Counted from the stretch's first letter, positions 26,935-36,913 are shown. The stretch is DNA of 64,000 bases from CAVPKN01 sp963832835 (GCA_963832835.1 CAWHVD010000001.1:372001-436000); one strand, 5' to 3'. Numbers and translations: made by a program. The notes: a model not told the origin generated them from the sequence alone.

Positions 26935-28242
26935 TCACGCAACAAGAGAGCGGACGACGTGTTGGTCGTGAAGAGGCATCCCTTTACGCAAGGTGCGTAG
27001 GGCCTGCTGACGTCTGCTACGGGCGTCGGGGCCTTTGTCCTGTTTGGCCAAAGAGAGTTGGATTTGGTAGGCTTTATCGAACTCGCCCGTGCGGGCAGCA
27101 CACGCACTGAGAATTTCCCAAGAAATGGGGTCATTTTGTAATTTCAATGCTCGATGAGCAAAGTTAATGCCTTGAGCGTGCGAAACTGTTTGGCTTAAGC
27201 CCACACCAAACAACCAAGCTAAAGCACGGTATCCGTGGTGGCATGTGGGAAAAAATTCAATGAGTTTCAGATAATTTTGCTCGGCCTCTTGCCATTTTTT
27301 TTGTGATTCCAGGCAGAGTCCATAGTAAGCCAGTGTTTGTGAATCGACCTCTTGCAGGCCCATGATTTCTAAGAAATAGTCTTCTGCCTTGCGATACCTT
27401 TTGGTGTGTAAAGCTGTATAAGCAGCTTTATTTAATAAACGGAGGTCTCGACTCCAAGACAGGCCAGCTTGGTAAATTAAAAAGGCCTTCGTGTAGTGTC
27501 CTCTTTCCTGTAGACAGGTCCCAATTCCTAAAATCGCTTCTAAATCTGAGGGGTCTTTAGTAAGAAGGCTGCGAAAAATTTTTTCTGCTTCAGCAAGATT
27601 GCCTAGGCGTCTGTAGGAGTGTCCCAATTGGTTAAAGATTCGATGTGATGCACAGCGCAAAGAGAGGGCTTGGTGATACAAGCCAATGGCATGTGGGAAA
27701 TTTTTGAGATCATATAAAGCATCCGCTGCCAATGCCACAAGTTCTCCATTCTCAGCGTTTTCTAAATGGGGACTCAAGACGTCAAGGCATTCCTGAGCAT
27801 GATTAGATCCGAGAAGTGCCCTAGCATAGGCAAGTAAATCTGACTCATTGCGCAAGATCGTAGCGCACGCATGAAAAGCTATCAAAGCCTCTTGAGGCTT
27901 TTCCAACTGTAGTAAAATCAAACCCTCTTCGAGACGTAATAGAAGCTCTTCAGGATAGCGGGAGCTGACTTTTTGAATTTTGGCCAGAGCTTCTTCAAAC
28001 TGGCCCGTTCCATGCAACACTTGAATTTCGAAAAGAGCCGCCTCCTTGCCACCCCTGCCATTTTCGATTAGTGGTGTAAGTTCTTTTAAAGCCAGATCCC
28101 ATTTTTTTAAAGTGATGAACTGGGAGATGCGTTTTAAACTTTTCTGAATGGATTTAGAAGATTTGCGTGCAGAGTACGACCAATCACGCAATGTGATCAG
28201 CGTAATGATTCCAAGTGTGAGGCAGGCAAAGACAATAAACAC
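26935..28242 (-). CDS. Membrane-anchored TPR protein (CT700-like by context)
   Basis: 435 residues. One N-terminal membrane helix (FIVFACLTLGIITLITL) is followed by about ten tetratricopeptide-like helical pairs (for example LAEAEKIFRSLLTKDPSDLE and RKAEDYFLEIMGLQEVDSQT). It is probably a protein-interaction scaffold at the envelope. Chlamydia has a hypothetical gene (CT700) between psd and secA, which fits. Its start is 128 bases from the psd end; a T-rich stretch lies between. Confidence 0.8.
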   Translation of the reverse strand: MFIVFACLTLGIITLITLRDWSYSARKSSKSIQKSLKRISQFITLKKWDLALKELTPLIENGRGGKEAALFEIQVLHGTGQFEEALAKIQKVSSRYPEELLLRLEEGLILLQLEKPQEALIAFHACATILRNESDLLAYARALLGSNHAQECLDVLSPHLENAENGELVALAADALYDLKNFPHAIGLYHQALSLRCASHRIFNQLGHSYRRLGNLAEAEKIFRSLLTKDPSDLEAILGIGTCLQERGHYTKAFLIYQAGLSWSRDLRLLNKAAYTALHTKRYRKAEDYFLEIMGLQEVDSQTLAYYGLCLESQKKWQEAEQNYLKLIEFFPTCHHGYRALAWLFGVGLSQTVSHAQGINFAHRALKLQNDPISWEILSACAARTGEFDKAYQIQLSLAKQDKGPDARSRRQQALRTLRKGMPLHDQHVVRSLVA

Positions 28243-28370
28243 GGCAAGAATAAATAATCACTGTCCTATACATATCCTATTCAGTACATTTAAATAAACA
28301 ATTCATTCAATAGGTGAAAAATGGATCATCCTGCAAATCATGCCGCGCAGCGATCCTTTCTATTCTTTTT

Positions 28371-29273
28371 TTATCGTGGTTGAACAAGTTCTTGTAAGGG
28401 TTGACCCATAAGGCACAACGTCTCTATATGTTGCGCCGAATTGATTAACAGGTCGCTAGCTAGATAGATGCTCCCTTTTTCAAAAAGAAGAATCAGAGAA
28501 GATCCGCCAAAGGAAAAATAGCCTTTTTCATCTCCTTTTTTGTAAGGAGTGCCAGGATGATAGGTTTGATGAATAGAACCTACATTGGTTGCGCCAATCT
28601 CGATAAAAAGAATAGTTCCGTAGTAATCTGTTTTTAAATGGGTGACTATTCTTTTGTTTTCGGTCAGTAAATCAATATTTTGTTTGATTGCGATCGGATT
28701 GACTGAATAAAGGGGGCCATTGATCAAGTGGGCTGGACCGGGTATACAATCGACAGGAAAGTGGAACCGGTGGTAATCGCTGGGGCATAAGCGGGCGATC
28801 ACCATACTGCCATTTGTGTAGCCCTTTGCGAGCGATTCCGCGCCTATTAATTTTTCGAGAGAGAATTTTTTGCCTTTCACGACAAAACCGTCACATGTGG
28901 AAATATCTTGATAAAAGAGGTAGCGACCATCAGCGGGAATAATAGGACCCGGAGATAAAGGCCTACTCTCTTTTTTAAGATTACGGACAAAAAAAGCGTC
29001 GAAGGAGGGGTATGATTCTACCGGTCTTTCGAACTCAGAAGCATCAATCCCATACTGAACAATGAAGGGGGAAATCTTCTTTTTGGTCCATGACCTACGC
29101 TGCCACCAACCAAAGAATTGGGAAAAAAGGGAGACTTTGGCAAGTAGCGTAGCCAAAAGCTTGCCTATTTTAGAACCATACAAAAACCGGAGAGCCGATT
29201 CACAATAAACGCGTTCCTCTTCAGTCGCCCCTGTCTGTCTATTGATGTAATAAATTTTTTTATCTTCCGGCAA
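28371..29273 (-). CDS. psd: Phosphatidylserine decarboxylase
   Basis: 300 residues. The N-terminal half resembles the Psd family (YPSFDAFFVRNLKKESRPL, IIPADGRYLFYQD, DYHRFHFPVD) and the C-terminus has FSFGGSSLILLFEKG, where the Ser of GG-S-S would give the pyruvoyl group by self-cleavage. It makes phosphatidylethanolamine at the membrane. It overlaps the upstream small gene by 14 bases. Psd next to mnmE agrees with the chlamydial gene order. Confidence 0.93.
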   Translation of the reverse strand: MPEDKKIYYINRQTGATEEERVYCESALRFLYGSKIGKLLATLLAKVSLFSQFFGWWQRRSWTKKKISPFIVQYGIDASEFERPVESYPSFDAFFVRNLKKESRPLSPGPIIPADGRYLFYQDISTCDGFVVKGKKFSLEKLIGAESLAKGYTNGSMVIARLCPSDYHRFHFPVDCIPGPAHLINGPLYSVNPIAIKQNIDLLTENKRIVTHLKTDYYGTILFIEIGATNVGSIHQTYHPGTPYKKGDEKGYFSFGGSSLILLFEKGSIYLASDLLINSAQHIETLCLMGQPLQELVQPR

Positions 29274-29595
29274 GTTGATTTTTCCCTACTTGGTGGTAAA
29301 AGGCAAGCTCGGTTAGGAAATCGGGTGAAAAAAGATGGCTAAGATGTTCTCGTACAAGATGGGATTGGAGATGCATTGCCCTTTTCACAAGTAAAGTCGC
29401 TCGTTTACTGCTGTCTGGATCTGCAAGATAGGCGTCGCGCGCGTGGTTATAGGCATTCAGCGCTTGTAAAAGGGCTTCTTGACTACGAAGATTTTTTTGA
29501 GTAGTCGCAATGAGCTCTTCGATTACCAATACCTCTTCGTGAGGTGCGGCAGCTAATGTGGCAGATAGTAAAAGAGTCGCTAGTAGTAATTTCAT
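29260..29595 (-). CDS. Small secreted protein upstream of psd
   Basis: From the ATG at 29595 it gives 111 residues: signal peptide MKLLLATLLLSATLAAAP, then a helical domain rich in Ala, Leu, His and Arg. A seven-residue longer start at 29616 is possible. No family is recognised. It overlaps psd by 14 bases and the two probably form one operon. The divergent mnmE starts 58 bases away, so the short gap should hold promoters for both directions. Confidence 0.65.
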   Translation of the reverse strand: MKLLLATLLLSATLAAAPHEEVLVIEELIATTQKNLRSQEALLQALNAYNHARDAYLADPDSSKRATLLVKRAMHLQSHLVREHLSHLFSPDFLTELAFYHQVGKNQLAGR

Positions 29596-29653
29596 GTTTC
29601 TCTGTAAAATACTCACAATATTAATAAATTCCGAATTCTTTTTCTTGAGAAAT

Positions 29654-31030
29654 ATGTCATTTGTTCAGCGACCCTATATTCCCGGTGAGACAATTGCAGC
29701 GATAGCCACGCCTCCCGGGGAGGGTGGGATCAGCATTATCCGCATTGCGGGTCAAGATGCTCTTGCAGTTGCAGCGGTGGTGTGTTCGCCAAGGGTCCTA
29801 GGCTATCGCTCTCATACAGCCCATCTTGCTGTGGTCCATGACTCTGAAGGAAGGCGATTGGATGAGGCTCTTGTACTTGTCATGTTAGACGGCAAGTCCT
29901 ACGCAGGGGAAGATACTGTAGAGCTACAATGCCACGGGGGGATGATCGCCTCCAGAAAAGTTTTAGAGGCCTGCTTGGCTGCAGGTGCTCGGGCTGCGAT
30001 GCCAGGAGAGTTCACCTTTAAGGCATTTATGAATGGCAGACTTGATCTTGCACAGGCAGAGGCTGTACAAAAACTCATCGGAGCCAAAAATGAACAGGCC
30101 TTCTCGGCGGCAGGCAAACACCTTGAAGGTGCCCTTTCCAACACCATTTTGGAGTTTCAAGCCGAGCTCACGCGCTTGGCAGCTATTTTGGAGGCATGGG
30201 TCGATTTTCCTGAGGAAGGGATTGAATTTGCCTCGGAGCAAGAGATCATAGATCAGCTTCAAGCGTTGAGTCTGCGGATGCAAAGACTTTTAGATACCTT
30301 TCACGATGGCAAAAAAATAGAGGATGGGATTGCCTTATGCATCGTAGGCCCACCCAACGCTGGTAAATCTTCCTTGATGAACGCTCTACTTGACCAAGAA
30401 AGGGCGATTGTTACCCCCATTGCAGGGACCACACGTGATCTCTTGCATGAAGAAATGACCATTGGTGGACTCCATTTCAAATTGACAGATACCGCAGGCA
30501 TCCGCCAAACCGAGGAAATAATCGAGCAAGAGGGAATTCGCAGGTCCAAAACTGCTATGCAGACCGCGGATCTAGTTCTTATGGTGCTTGATGCGGCTCA
30601 AAAGTTAGGCACAGAAGAACAAGAGCTTTTTAGCCTACTCCCTCCTGAACGAACGATCGCTGTTTGGAATAAAATCGATTTACCCAATCAAAGTGCCTGC
30701 CAGACTCCGTTTCCTGTTGAGCTCAGGATTTCAGCAAAAGAAAAAATAGGCCTAGAAGAGCTCAAAAAAGAGATTGCCAAACTGATTTGGAAGCGAGGTG
30801 CACCTCCGCGTGAAGAGGTGATGATAACAACGCTCCGCCACAAAGAGGCCTTGACGCTCGCTATCCGAGATCTTGAGAGCGTGACCATCGGCCTTCGTAA
30901 ACAGGTTTCTCCCGAATTTTTAGCCGCTGATGTCAGAAGCGCTTTGGAAGCTCTAGGAAGAGTCATTGGGGCTAATGTCACTGAGGACATCCTCTCCTCC
31001 ATTTTTTCGCAGTTCTGCATAGGAAAATGA
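29654..31030 (+). CDS. mnmE: tRNA modification GTPase MnmE
   Basis: 458 residues from the ATG at 29654; the open frame upstream to 29558 lacks similarity. It has the N-terminal tetrahydrofolate-binding domain (IAAIATPPGEGGISIIRIAG), a helical domain, G domain motifs GPPNAGKSSLMN, DTAGIRQTEE and NKID, and the C-terminal CIGK with its conserved Cys. With MnmG it modifies the wobble uridine of certain tRNAs. Its stop overlaps the nth start (ATGA). Confidence 0.97.
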   Translation: MSFVQRPYIPGETIAAIATPPGEGGISIIRIAGQDALAVAAVVCSPRVLGYRSHTAHLAVVHDSEGRRLDEALVLVMLDGKSYAGEDTVELQCHGGMIASRKVLEACLAAGARAAMPGEFTFKAFMNGRLDLAQAEAVQKLIGAKNEQAFSAAGKHLEGALSNTILEFQAELTRLAAILEAWVDFPEEGIEFASEQEIIDQLQALSLRMQRLLDTFHDGKKIEDGIALCIVGPPNAGKSSLMNALLDQERAIVTPIAGTTRDLLHEEMTIGGLHFKLTDTAGIRQTEEIIEQEGIRRSKTAMQTADLVLMVLDAAQKLGTEEQELFSLLPPERTIAVWNKIDLPNQSACQTPFPVELRISAKEKIGLEELKKEIAKLIWKRGAPPREEVMITTLRHKEALTLAIRDLESVTIGLRKQVSPEFLAADVRSALEALGRVIGANVTEDILSSIFSQFCIGK

Positions 31031-31650
31031 AGCTTATGCTTAAAAAAGCGCGGATTGTAAAAGAGATTTTGGATGCCTATTTTCCCGAGCCATCTATTCC
31101 TTTGCAGCACTCGGATCCCTATACGCTGCTGATTGCTGTAGTTTTGTCGGCCCGATCAACCGATGCCATGGTCAACCGAGTGACGCCCCAGCTTTTTGCA
31201 CAAGCATCCACTCCTGAGCAGATGGCAGGCCTAAGTGTTGAGCAGATTCGAGCTATCATCAAACCATGTGGACTTTCCCCGCAAAAGGCTAAAGCGCTGC
31301 AGACACTTTCCCGTCTGTTGATTGAACATCATGAGGGAAAGGTGCCGCAGACCTTTGAAGAACTCGAGGCTTTGCCCGGTGTGGGTCATAAAACCGCCTC
31401 CGTGGTAATAGCTCAGGCTTTTCATATTCCCGCTTTTCCTGTAGATACCCATATTTTCCGCTGTGCCAGGAGGTGGGGCCTTTCCAAAGGGAAGACGGTA
31501 CAGGCGGTCGAAAAAGATCTTAAAAAAATCTTTCCTAAAAAAGACTGGATTCGGCTCCATCTACAAATTATTTACTTCGCGCGGGCCTATTGTCCTGCCT
31601 TGCGCCACATTGCAGCCAACTGCCCCATTTGTAGCATTCTCTCGGGCTGA
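31027..31650 (+). CDS. nth: Endonuclease III
   Basis: 207 residues. It has the helix-hairpin-helix motif LPGVGHKTASVVIAQAF with the catalytic Lys in GHK, and the catalytic Asp in PVDTHIFR. It repairs oxidised pyrimidines as a bifunctional glycosylase/AP lyase. The C-terminal iron-sulfur loop is atypical: C-x9-C-x2-C and then the end, instead of C-x6-C-x2-C-x5-C, so the fourth Cys is missing. Translation is coupled to mnmE by the ATGA overlap. Confidence 0.94.
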   Translation: MKLMLKKARIVKEILDAYFPEPSIPLQHSDPYTLLIAVVLSARSTDAMVNRVTPQLFAQASTPEQMAGLSVEQIRAIIKPCGLSPQKAKALQTLSRLLIEHHEGKVPQTFEELEALPGVGHKTASVVIAQAFHIPAFPVDTHIFRCARRWGLSKGKTVQAVEKDLKKIFPKKDWIRLHLQIIYFARAYCPALRHIAANCPICSILSG

Positions 31651-31719
31651 TAATAGGTTTTCATATTACTTTTATTGCTGCTGACTAGAAAATTCCGGGA
31701 ATTAGAAACCCTGATGTGT

Positions 31720-31750
31720 TATAATGAACAACCTTTTAGTTCGTAAGGAG
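31720..31750 (+). promoter_or_regulatory. Probable -10 box and RBS of brnQ
   Basis: A perfect TATAAT lies at 31720-31725 in the 105-base gap between nth and brnQ. No good -35 is seen 17 bases upstream. AAGGAG at 31745-31750 is five bases before the brnQ ATG and is a strong ribosome binding site. Confidence 0.5.
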
Positions 31751-31755
31751 AAAAA

Positions 31756-32925
31756 ATGGTTACTCTTGCGCGGAGTCGCTCGATTACCTGGTCTACAGGT
31801 TTAGCAATGTTCTCTATGTTTTTTGGGGCAGGCAACATTGTATTCCCTCTGGCTTTAGGCCAGTACACTCAAGATAAAAATTGTTATGGGATCATGGGCC
31901 TGATCTTAACGGCTGTTTGTGTGCCGCTCCTGGGTCTTCTAGCCATGATGCTCTTTGATGGCAACTACTCTAGTTTTTTCCGCAGAATTGGCAAAGTCCC
32001 CGGTTTTGTACTCACTCTATTGATTTTGGGACTCATCGGACCTTTTGGTGGGATTCCACGTTGCATTACCATTTCATATGCAACCATTGAAGCCTTTCAG
32101 TTTCAAGCGCTCTCTTGGATGAACCTGCCGCTATTTAGCGGTATTTCTTGCATCTTGATTTTTTTATTCACCTTTCGTCCAGGTAAGGTGTTAGATTTGT
32201 TGGGGCTTGTGCTGACACCCATACTTCTGCTTTCCTTAGCTCTTATTGTAATTAAAGGTCTATGGATCATGCCAGCCGCTCATCACTCGGGGCATACCGC
32301 TTGGCAAACCTTTTCTCAGGGCATCTTGGGTGGTTATAATACAATGGATCTCCTGGCATCTTTTTTCTTCTCTTCGGTTGCTTTGCTTTGCTTGCAAAAA
32401 AATGGTTTTAATGACAGAAAGAGCATGCTCTCTGCCGCTGTGACGGGTAGTTTAATTGCTGCGGGACTCCTTTCGTTGGTGTATGTGAGCTTCTCTTTTT
32501 TGGCAGCAGGGTACAGCCACTCACTCGATGGGATTGCTCCGGATCAATTACTGGGTACGTTAGCCTTTCAGCTTTTAGGCCCTCAGGCGGGTTTGATTGC
32601 TAGTGTTGCTGTGTGCTTCGCTTGTTTTACAACTGAGATTGCTTTAACAGTAGTTTTTGCAGAATTTTTGCAGCGTACGATCTTGAAAGAAAAAATTTCT
32701 TATGGTGCGGCGCTCTGTATTACACTTCTTCTTTCATTCCTCGTTTCGACCTTGCATTTTGAAGGAATCAGTGCATTTCTAGTGCCCGTTCTACAGATTT
32801 GCTATCCTGCGCTCATTGTTTTGACTGTGTTGAATATCTTGTATAAGCTCTACGATTTCAAGACGGTCAAGCCATTTTTCTATGGAACAATTGCAGTCAC
32901 GTTCTTGCTGCAAATGATTGCATAA
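31756..32925 (+). CDS. brnQ: Branched-chain amino acid transporter BrnQ
   Basis: A 389-residue polytopic protein of the LIVCS family with about 11-12 membrane segments. The family opening is clear: GLAMFSMFFGAGNIVFPLAL, followed by GPFGGIPRCITISYATIEAF. It imports Leu/Ile/Val with sodium, consistent with a bacterium that takes amino acids from a host. Next to it is the SNF2 helicase; as I recall these two are also neighbours in Chlamydia (CT554-CT555). Confidence 0.95.
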   Translation: MVTLARSRSITWSTGLAMFSMFFGAGNIVFPLALGQYTQDKNCYGIMGLILTAVCVPLLGLLAMMLFDGNYSSFFRRIGKVPGFVLTLLILGLIGPFGGIPRCITISYATIEAFQFQALSWMNLPLFSGISCILIFLFTFRPGKVLDLLGLVLTPILLLSLALIVIKGLWIMPAAHHSGHTAWQTFSQGILGGYNTMDLLASFFFSSVALLCLQKNGFNDRKSMLSAAVTGSLIAAGLLSLVYVSFSFLAAGYSHSLDGIAPDQLLGTLAFQLLGPQAGLIASVAVCFACFTTEIALTVVFAEFLQRTILKEKISYGAALCITLLLSFLVSTLHFEGISAFLVPVLQICYPALIVLTVLNILYKLYDFKTVKPFFYGTIAVTFLLQMIA

Positions 32926-32953
32926 ATTCCCTTTCTGCTATGCTGAAAGAATT

Positions 32954-35900
32954 ATGGATGCATGGATAGAGCGCTACGCAGCCCAAGCGGAACATGTATT
33001 GCAATCAGGGAATGTACGTTCCGTTGAATTTTCGGGATCGACCTATCTGATTGAAGTGTATGATCCTGAGGAGCAGAAGAGTTTTTGGCCTTTTCTTCAG
33101 TTTGATGAAGAGGGTAAACTTAAGGATGCCTTCTGCTCGTGTGCCTTAGAAGAGGGTTGCGTTCATCTAGCAGCTGCTTATTTAAAAAGCTTTGGATCTT
33201 ATGCGGGATCTAACGTGGGATCTAGTGCGATACCGCTGCATTTACGCTTTGAGCATTCATTTTGGAATCAAATCGGCCGTTTGTTTGGGAGCCATACTGG
33301 TTATGACGAGCGCTTTTTAGAAAAAAAAGGAGACGGTCACTATTTGTATCACAACGACGTTCAGTTTGAAATAGAAGCCAAAACAGAGGCGGCAAGGGAG
33401 AGATTGACTCGACTTGTCGAGAATCGAAGGCGCGAAACTCCCGAAAACTCGATCAAATTTTCTAATATTCCCCAGGAAGAAATTGCTCATTGGCGTGAAG
33501 GTAGGCCTGGCCCTGATCTACGCTATGCCCTCAGCTTTTGGTCTGATCTCGCTCAATGGATGATGAGCCTAACAGAAGAGAGCATATGGCAGTTCAATGA
33601 AGATCATGAGGGATATCCGACCTGTATGACCATCGATTTTCCACCATTTGTGGTCCGTTTTGAAATTAAGAGAAAGGATTTGCCTCTCTTAATACCCTCA
33701 TTAGATGGGGTCAATAGCCCCTTGAAAGTGATTCATACTTCCCAAAGAGAAGTAGAGAAGATCACATTTGACCCTGAAAGTGGCGCATTTGACATTACCC
33801 ACGCTCCCTCACACAGCACGGGTGAAAGCCAGCATACACTTCCCTTAGAGGGATGGGCGTATCTGCCAGGGGTTGGATTCTATCCCAAAAATGGACATTC
33901 CCTTTTGGGGCGGGATCGGATAGGCAGAGAAAATGCAGCTCGTCTTTTAGAAGAATTCCCGCAACAGGTTGCACGCTTTATTCCGGTCCATGAAACGACT
34001 CGACCTGTGCACTACACGGTGTATTTTGATGCTGATTGGAACTGGCACTTCGAAGCGTATCTTTTCCAGCCCGGCGATTTGAAGCAACAAAATTCGGTTT
34101 TATTAGGCCGGTGGGCCTTTCTAGAAGGCAAAGGTTTTTACCCTGTACAGGATGTTCTATTTGAAGAAATTCAAAAAATCCTTCGCCCCGCGGAAGTGTC
34201 GTCTTTTGTGAATCACCACCGCATTTGGCTCAATGGCAGGGAAGGGTTTCAGACCCATTTGGCCAGCATTGAGTCCCACTTGAGTTATACCTTGAAGGGT
34301 GGTTCTTTGCGTTTTTACACAAAAGCAAGCTCAGATACAAGTGGGGGGATGGATTTTGGAGATTGGATCTATTATGTCGGACAGGGATTTTTCTCGAAAA
34401 AGCATGCCCGTTTAGGGCTAGTTATCCGCCCAGGGCTTGAAGTAAGAGAAGAAGATATCGCCACATTTATCAAAACGAATCAAGAAGAGTTAGAAAATAT
34501 ACCCCGCTTTTTTATCTCCGATCTACCCCTCGCTTCGCGTGGTCTGGAAGTGGGTGCCCATTCCCCTACATCTCTTTACGTTAAGCCGGTCTATACTCTG
34601 CTTCCAGCCTTCAAAAACAAAGAGGTACTTTTTTTTGGGGATTTTGTTTATTTAGTCGCAGAGGGGTTTTGCGAAATGCCTTTGGGCATGCGTATTCCAG
34701 AAGCTTATGAAAAGCCCTTATCGGTTTCTCAACACGCCCTAAACCATTTTCTCGAAGCCGAATTTCCAGCGCTAAAAAAGTATTTACTTAAGTTGGATGC
34801 GTCCCTCAAGCAGCCCCATCAATGCGCCCTTGCCGTGCATTACCTAGCGCGCACAAGTGGGGGCTCTTTAAAAGCACAGCTCTATTATCACACCGAAAAT
34901 GGAAAAATCGCTGTAACCGATCTTTTACAGACAATTGAGCATAAAAGACGTTACTGTTTTACCGAAGCGGGCCTAATTGATACCCAATCGGATCTCTTTC
35001 AGTGGGTACGTCACTTTAAAAATCCCTATCAAGCTGAAGCGCAAACAGTCGAGCTTTCGACGATGGAATTCATCCGCTTGGATGCTTCTTTGGGATTCTT
35101 GGGTCCGACAGAGGAAAGTCCAACAACTGCGATCACACGCGGACTCATCAGAGAACTAAGAGAGTTCACCTCACATGAAGTGCCCAACCTGAAAGGGTTA
35201 AAAAGTGAGCTCCGCCTCTATCAACAAACCGGGCTGCATTGGCTTTGGTTCCTTTACAGGCATGGTTTGTCGGGATTACTATGTGATGATATGGGCCTTG
35301 GTAAAACGCACCAAGCGATGGCTCTCATTGCAGGTGCCATGAATGTATCCACAACAGAGAAACATAACTACCTTGTGGTGTGCCCCACATCGGTGATTTA
35401 TCACTGGCAGGATAAACTAGAAACGTTTTTGCCCCATCTACCCGTACAAACCTTCCATGGGGTCAAAAGATCTCTTTCTAGCCGCACTGGCGGCTTGATT
35501 TTGACCTCCTATGGGATCCTGCGTAGCGAACAAAAGATGTTTGAAACAATCCCCTTCGATGTGGCTATTTTTGACGAAGTGCAACTTGCCAAAAACCCAA
35601 ACAGTCGTGTCCACGACGCCCTTAAGAAAGTAAAGGCACGCACACGTATTGGGCTATCGGGCACTCCAATTGAAAATAATTTGCGTGAGCTCAAAGCCCT
35701 TTTTGATGTTGTCTTGCCCGGCTATATGCCCTCAGAAGCCCGTTTCCGAGAACTCTTTATTCATCCTATCGAGCGTGATGCGAGCGAAGAAAAAAGGGCT
35801 CTTCTTAGTCAGATCATTCGCCCTTTTGTTCTGAGGCGTAAAAAGTCAGAAGTGCTCCAAGAGCTTCCTGAGAAAAGTGAAGATAAGTCGTACTGTGAGC

Positions 35901-36622
35901 TATCTGCTGAGCAAAAAAAGCTTTACCAAGAAACACTTTCACAAAATCAAGATTCGCTGATTGCAACCTTAAGCGACCAAAATGCCACTGTCAATTACGT
36001 CCATGTCTTTTCGCTGCTAGCGCGTTTAAAACAAGTCTGTGACCATCCCGCTCTTGTCCATAAAGACCCCGCATACTACAAAAAGTACGCATCTGGCAAA
36101 TGGGATCTTTTTGTAGAGCTATTGGAAGAGGCCCGTGAAAGCGAGCAAAAGGTTGTTATCTTCTCGCAGTATCTCTACATGCTAGACATTTTCGAGCACT
36201 ATCTAAAAGAAAGAGGGTGGGGCTATGCACAAATTCGTGGTGACACGATCAAGCGGCGTGAAGAGCTCAAACGCTTTCAGGAAGACCCAACATGCGTGGT
36301 GTTTATCGGTTCGCTGCAAGCAGCAGGGTTAGGAATCGATCTCACAGCAGCAAGTGTCGTGATCCTCTATGACAGATGGTGGAATGCTGCACGGGAAAAC
36401 CAAGCCATCGACCGTGTGCATCGGATAGGCCAGAAGTGGGGTGTACAGGTCTATAAACTGATTACGAAAAACACCATCGAAGAGAAAATCGATAAAATGA
36501 TCACCCGTAAAGGGCGACTTCTTGAGGAAGTGGTTATGGCTGATGATCAAGCTCTTCTCAAAAAATTCTCCCGCTCCGAGCTCATCGAGCTTCTTTCCTT
36601 CCACGAGGAAGAATCAAATTAG
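32954..36622 (+). CDS. SWIM zinc-finger SNF2-family helicase
   Basis: 1222 residues from the ATG at 32954 (a TTG at 32918 in the same frame overlaps brnQ and is less likely). The N-terminal SWIM motif CSCALEEGCVH is near residue 50. A long middle region of repeated beta-rich units follows (for example LEGWAYLPGVGFYPKN, and GRWAFLEGKGFYPVQD). The SNF2 ATPase begins near residue 755: LCDDMGLGKTHQAMAL, FDEVQLAKNP, LSGTPIENN, and the C-terminal helicase with GLGIDLTAASVVILYDRWWN and QAIDRVHRIGQ. It is probably a DNA translocase remodelling protein-DNA complexes. Its TAG stop overlaps the end of element D. Confidence 0.93.
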   Translation: MDAWIERYAAQAEHVLQSGNVRSVEFSGSTYLIEVYDPEEQKSFWPFLQFDEEGKLKDAFCSCALEEGCVHLAAAYLKSFGSYAGSNVGSSAIPLHLRFEHSFWNQIGRLFGSHTGYDERFLEKKGDGHYLYHNDVQFEIEAKTEAARERLTRLVENRRRETPENSIKFSNIPQEEIAHWREGRPGPDLRYALSFWSDLAQWMMSLTEESIWQFNEDHEGYPTCMTIDFPPFVVRFEIKRKDLPLLIPSLDGVNSPLKVIHTSQREVEKITFDPESGAFDITHAPSHSTGESQHTLPLEGWAYLPGVGFYPKNGHSLLGRDRIGRENAARLLEEFPQQVARFIPVHETTRPVHYTVYFDADWNWHFEAYLFQPGDLKQQNSVLLGRWAFLEGKGFYPVQDVLFEEIQKILRPAEVSSFVNHHRIWLNGREGFQTHLASIESHLSYTLKGGSLRFYTKASSDTSGGMDFGDWIYYVGQGFFSKKHARLGLVIRPGLEVREEDIATFIKTNQEELENIPRFFISDLPLASRGLEVGAHSPTSLYVKPVYTLLPAFKNKEVLFFGDFVYLVAEGFCEMPLGMRIPEAYEKPLSVSQHALNHFLEAEFPALKKYLLKLDASLKQPHQCALAVHYLARTSGGSLKAQLYYHTENGKIAVTDLLQTIEHKRRYCFTEAGLIDTQSDLFQWVRHFKNPYQAEAQTVELSTMEFIRLDASLGFLGPTEESPTTAITRGLIRELREFTSHEVPNLKGLKSELRLYQQTGLHWLWFLYRHGLSGLLCDDMGLGKTHQAMALIAGAMNVSTTEKHNYLVVCPTSVIYHWQDKLETFLPHLPVQTFHGVKRSLSSRTGGLILTSYGILRSEQKMFETIPFDVAIFDEVQLAKNPNSRVHDALKKVKARTRIGLSGTPIENNLRELKALFDVVLPGYMPSEARFRELFIHPIERDASEEKRALLSQIIRPFVLRRKKSEVLQELPEKSEDKSYCELSAEQKKLYQETLSQNQDSLIATLSDQNATVNYVHVFSLLARLKQVCDHPALVHKDPAYYKKYASGKWDLFVELLEEARESEQKVVIFSQYLYMLDIFEHYLKERGWGYAQIRGDTIKRREELKRFQEDPTCVVFIGSLQAAGLGIDLTAASVVILYDRWWNAARENQAIDRVHRIGQKWGVQVYKLITKNTIEEKIDKMITRKGRLLEEVVMADDQALLKKFSRSELIELLSFHEEESN

Positions 36623-36801
36623 GGCTCGTAAAGAAATAACTTCCGCATTTTGACTCTGTGAGACAAAGCCCGATCGAAGCGAGCGTAGCTCGTATCCGAG
36701 CGAGGAGCACCATTCCCAAATCGGGAAGGGCGACGAGGAGGATCGATTGGGCGAAGTCGTAGCCAGTCAAAATGCGGAAGTTATTTCTTTACGAGCCCTT
36801 A
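36621..36801 (+). mobile_element. Palindromic element family D
   Basis: About 180 bp with inverted ends of about 35 bp that match almost completely: AGGGCTCGTAAAGAAATAAC on the left and its complement ending at 36799, continuing inward through TTCCGCATTTTGACT. There is no coding capacity. A solo end (TTATTTCTTTACGAGCCCTT) recurs at 63435-63455. The left end overlaps the stop of the SNF2 gene. Confidence 0.82.
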
Positions 36802-36802
36802 G

Positions 36803-36913
36803 TGTGCTTTAGCTTACAAATTAGGGAAGGCACAGGGCAATTTCAGTGAAAAGTATTTGGATCGGCAAGAAGTGCTCGATCTCAATTTCATGTGCACTGA
36901 TATGGCATCATAA
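36803..36913 (+). pseudogene. Possible 3' remnant of an unknown gene
   Basis: A 36-codon open stretch between element D and the hairpin at 36925 reads like protein (AYKLGKAQGNFSEKYLDRQE ... FMCTDMAS, then TAA). It has no start codon or RBS, and its upstream side is cut by element D. It may be the end of a gene destroyed by the insertion. Not recognised; it could be chance. The rest of 36623-36972 is element D and the hairpin. Confidence 0.3.

Noticed and set aside
26759..26971. Small ORFs reading MALYNTPFLNDPFSLRCKNIG or MTDLDDRFEAYVFAPKRERI in family B repeats
   Set aside because: They lie in the MITE on either strand, lack RBS, and differences between copies are not biased to silent changes.
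29558..29653. Upstream extension of mnmE
   Set aside because: MnmE similarity starts at MSFVQRPYIPGETIAAI; the extension covers the start of the divergent gene.
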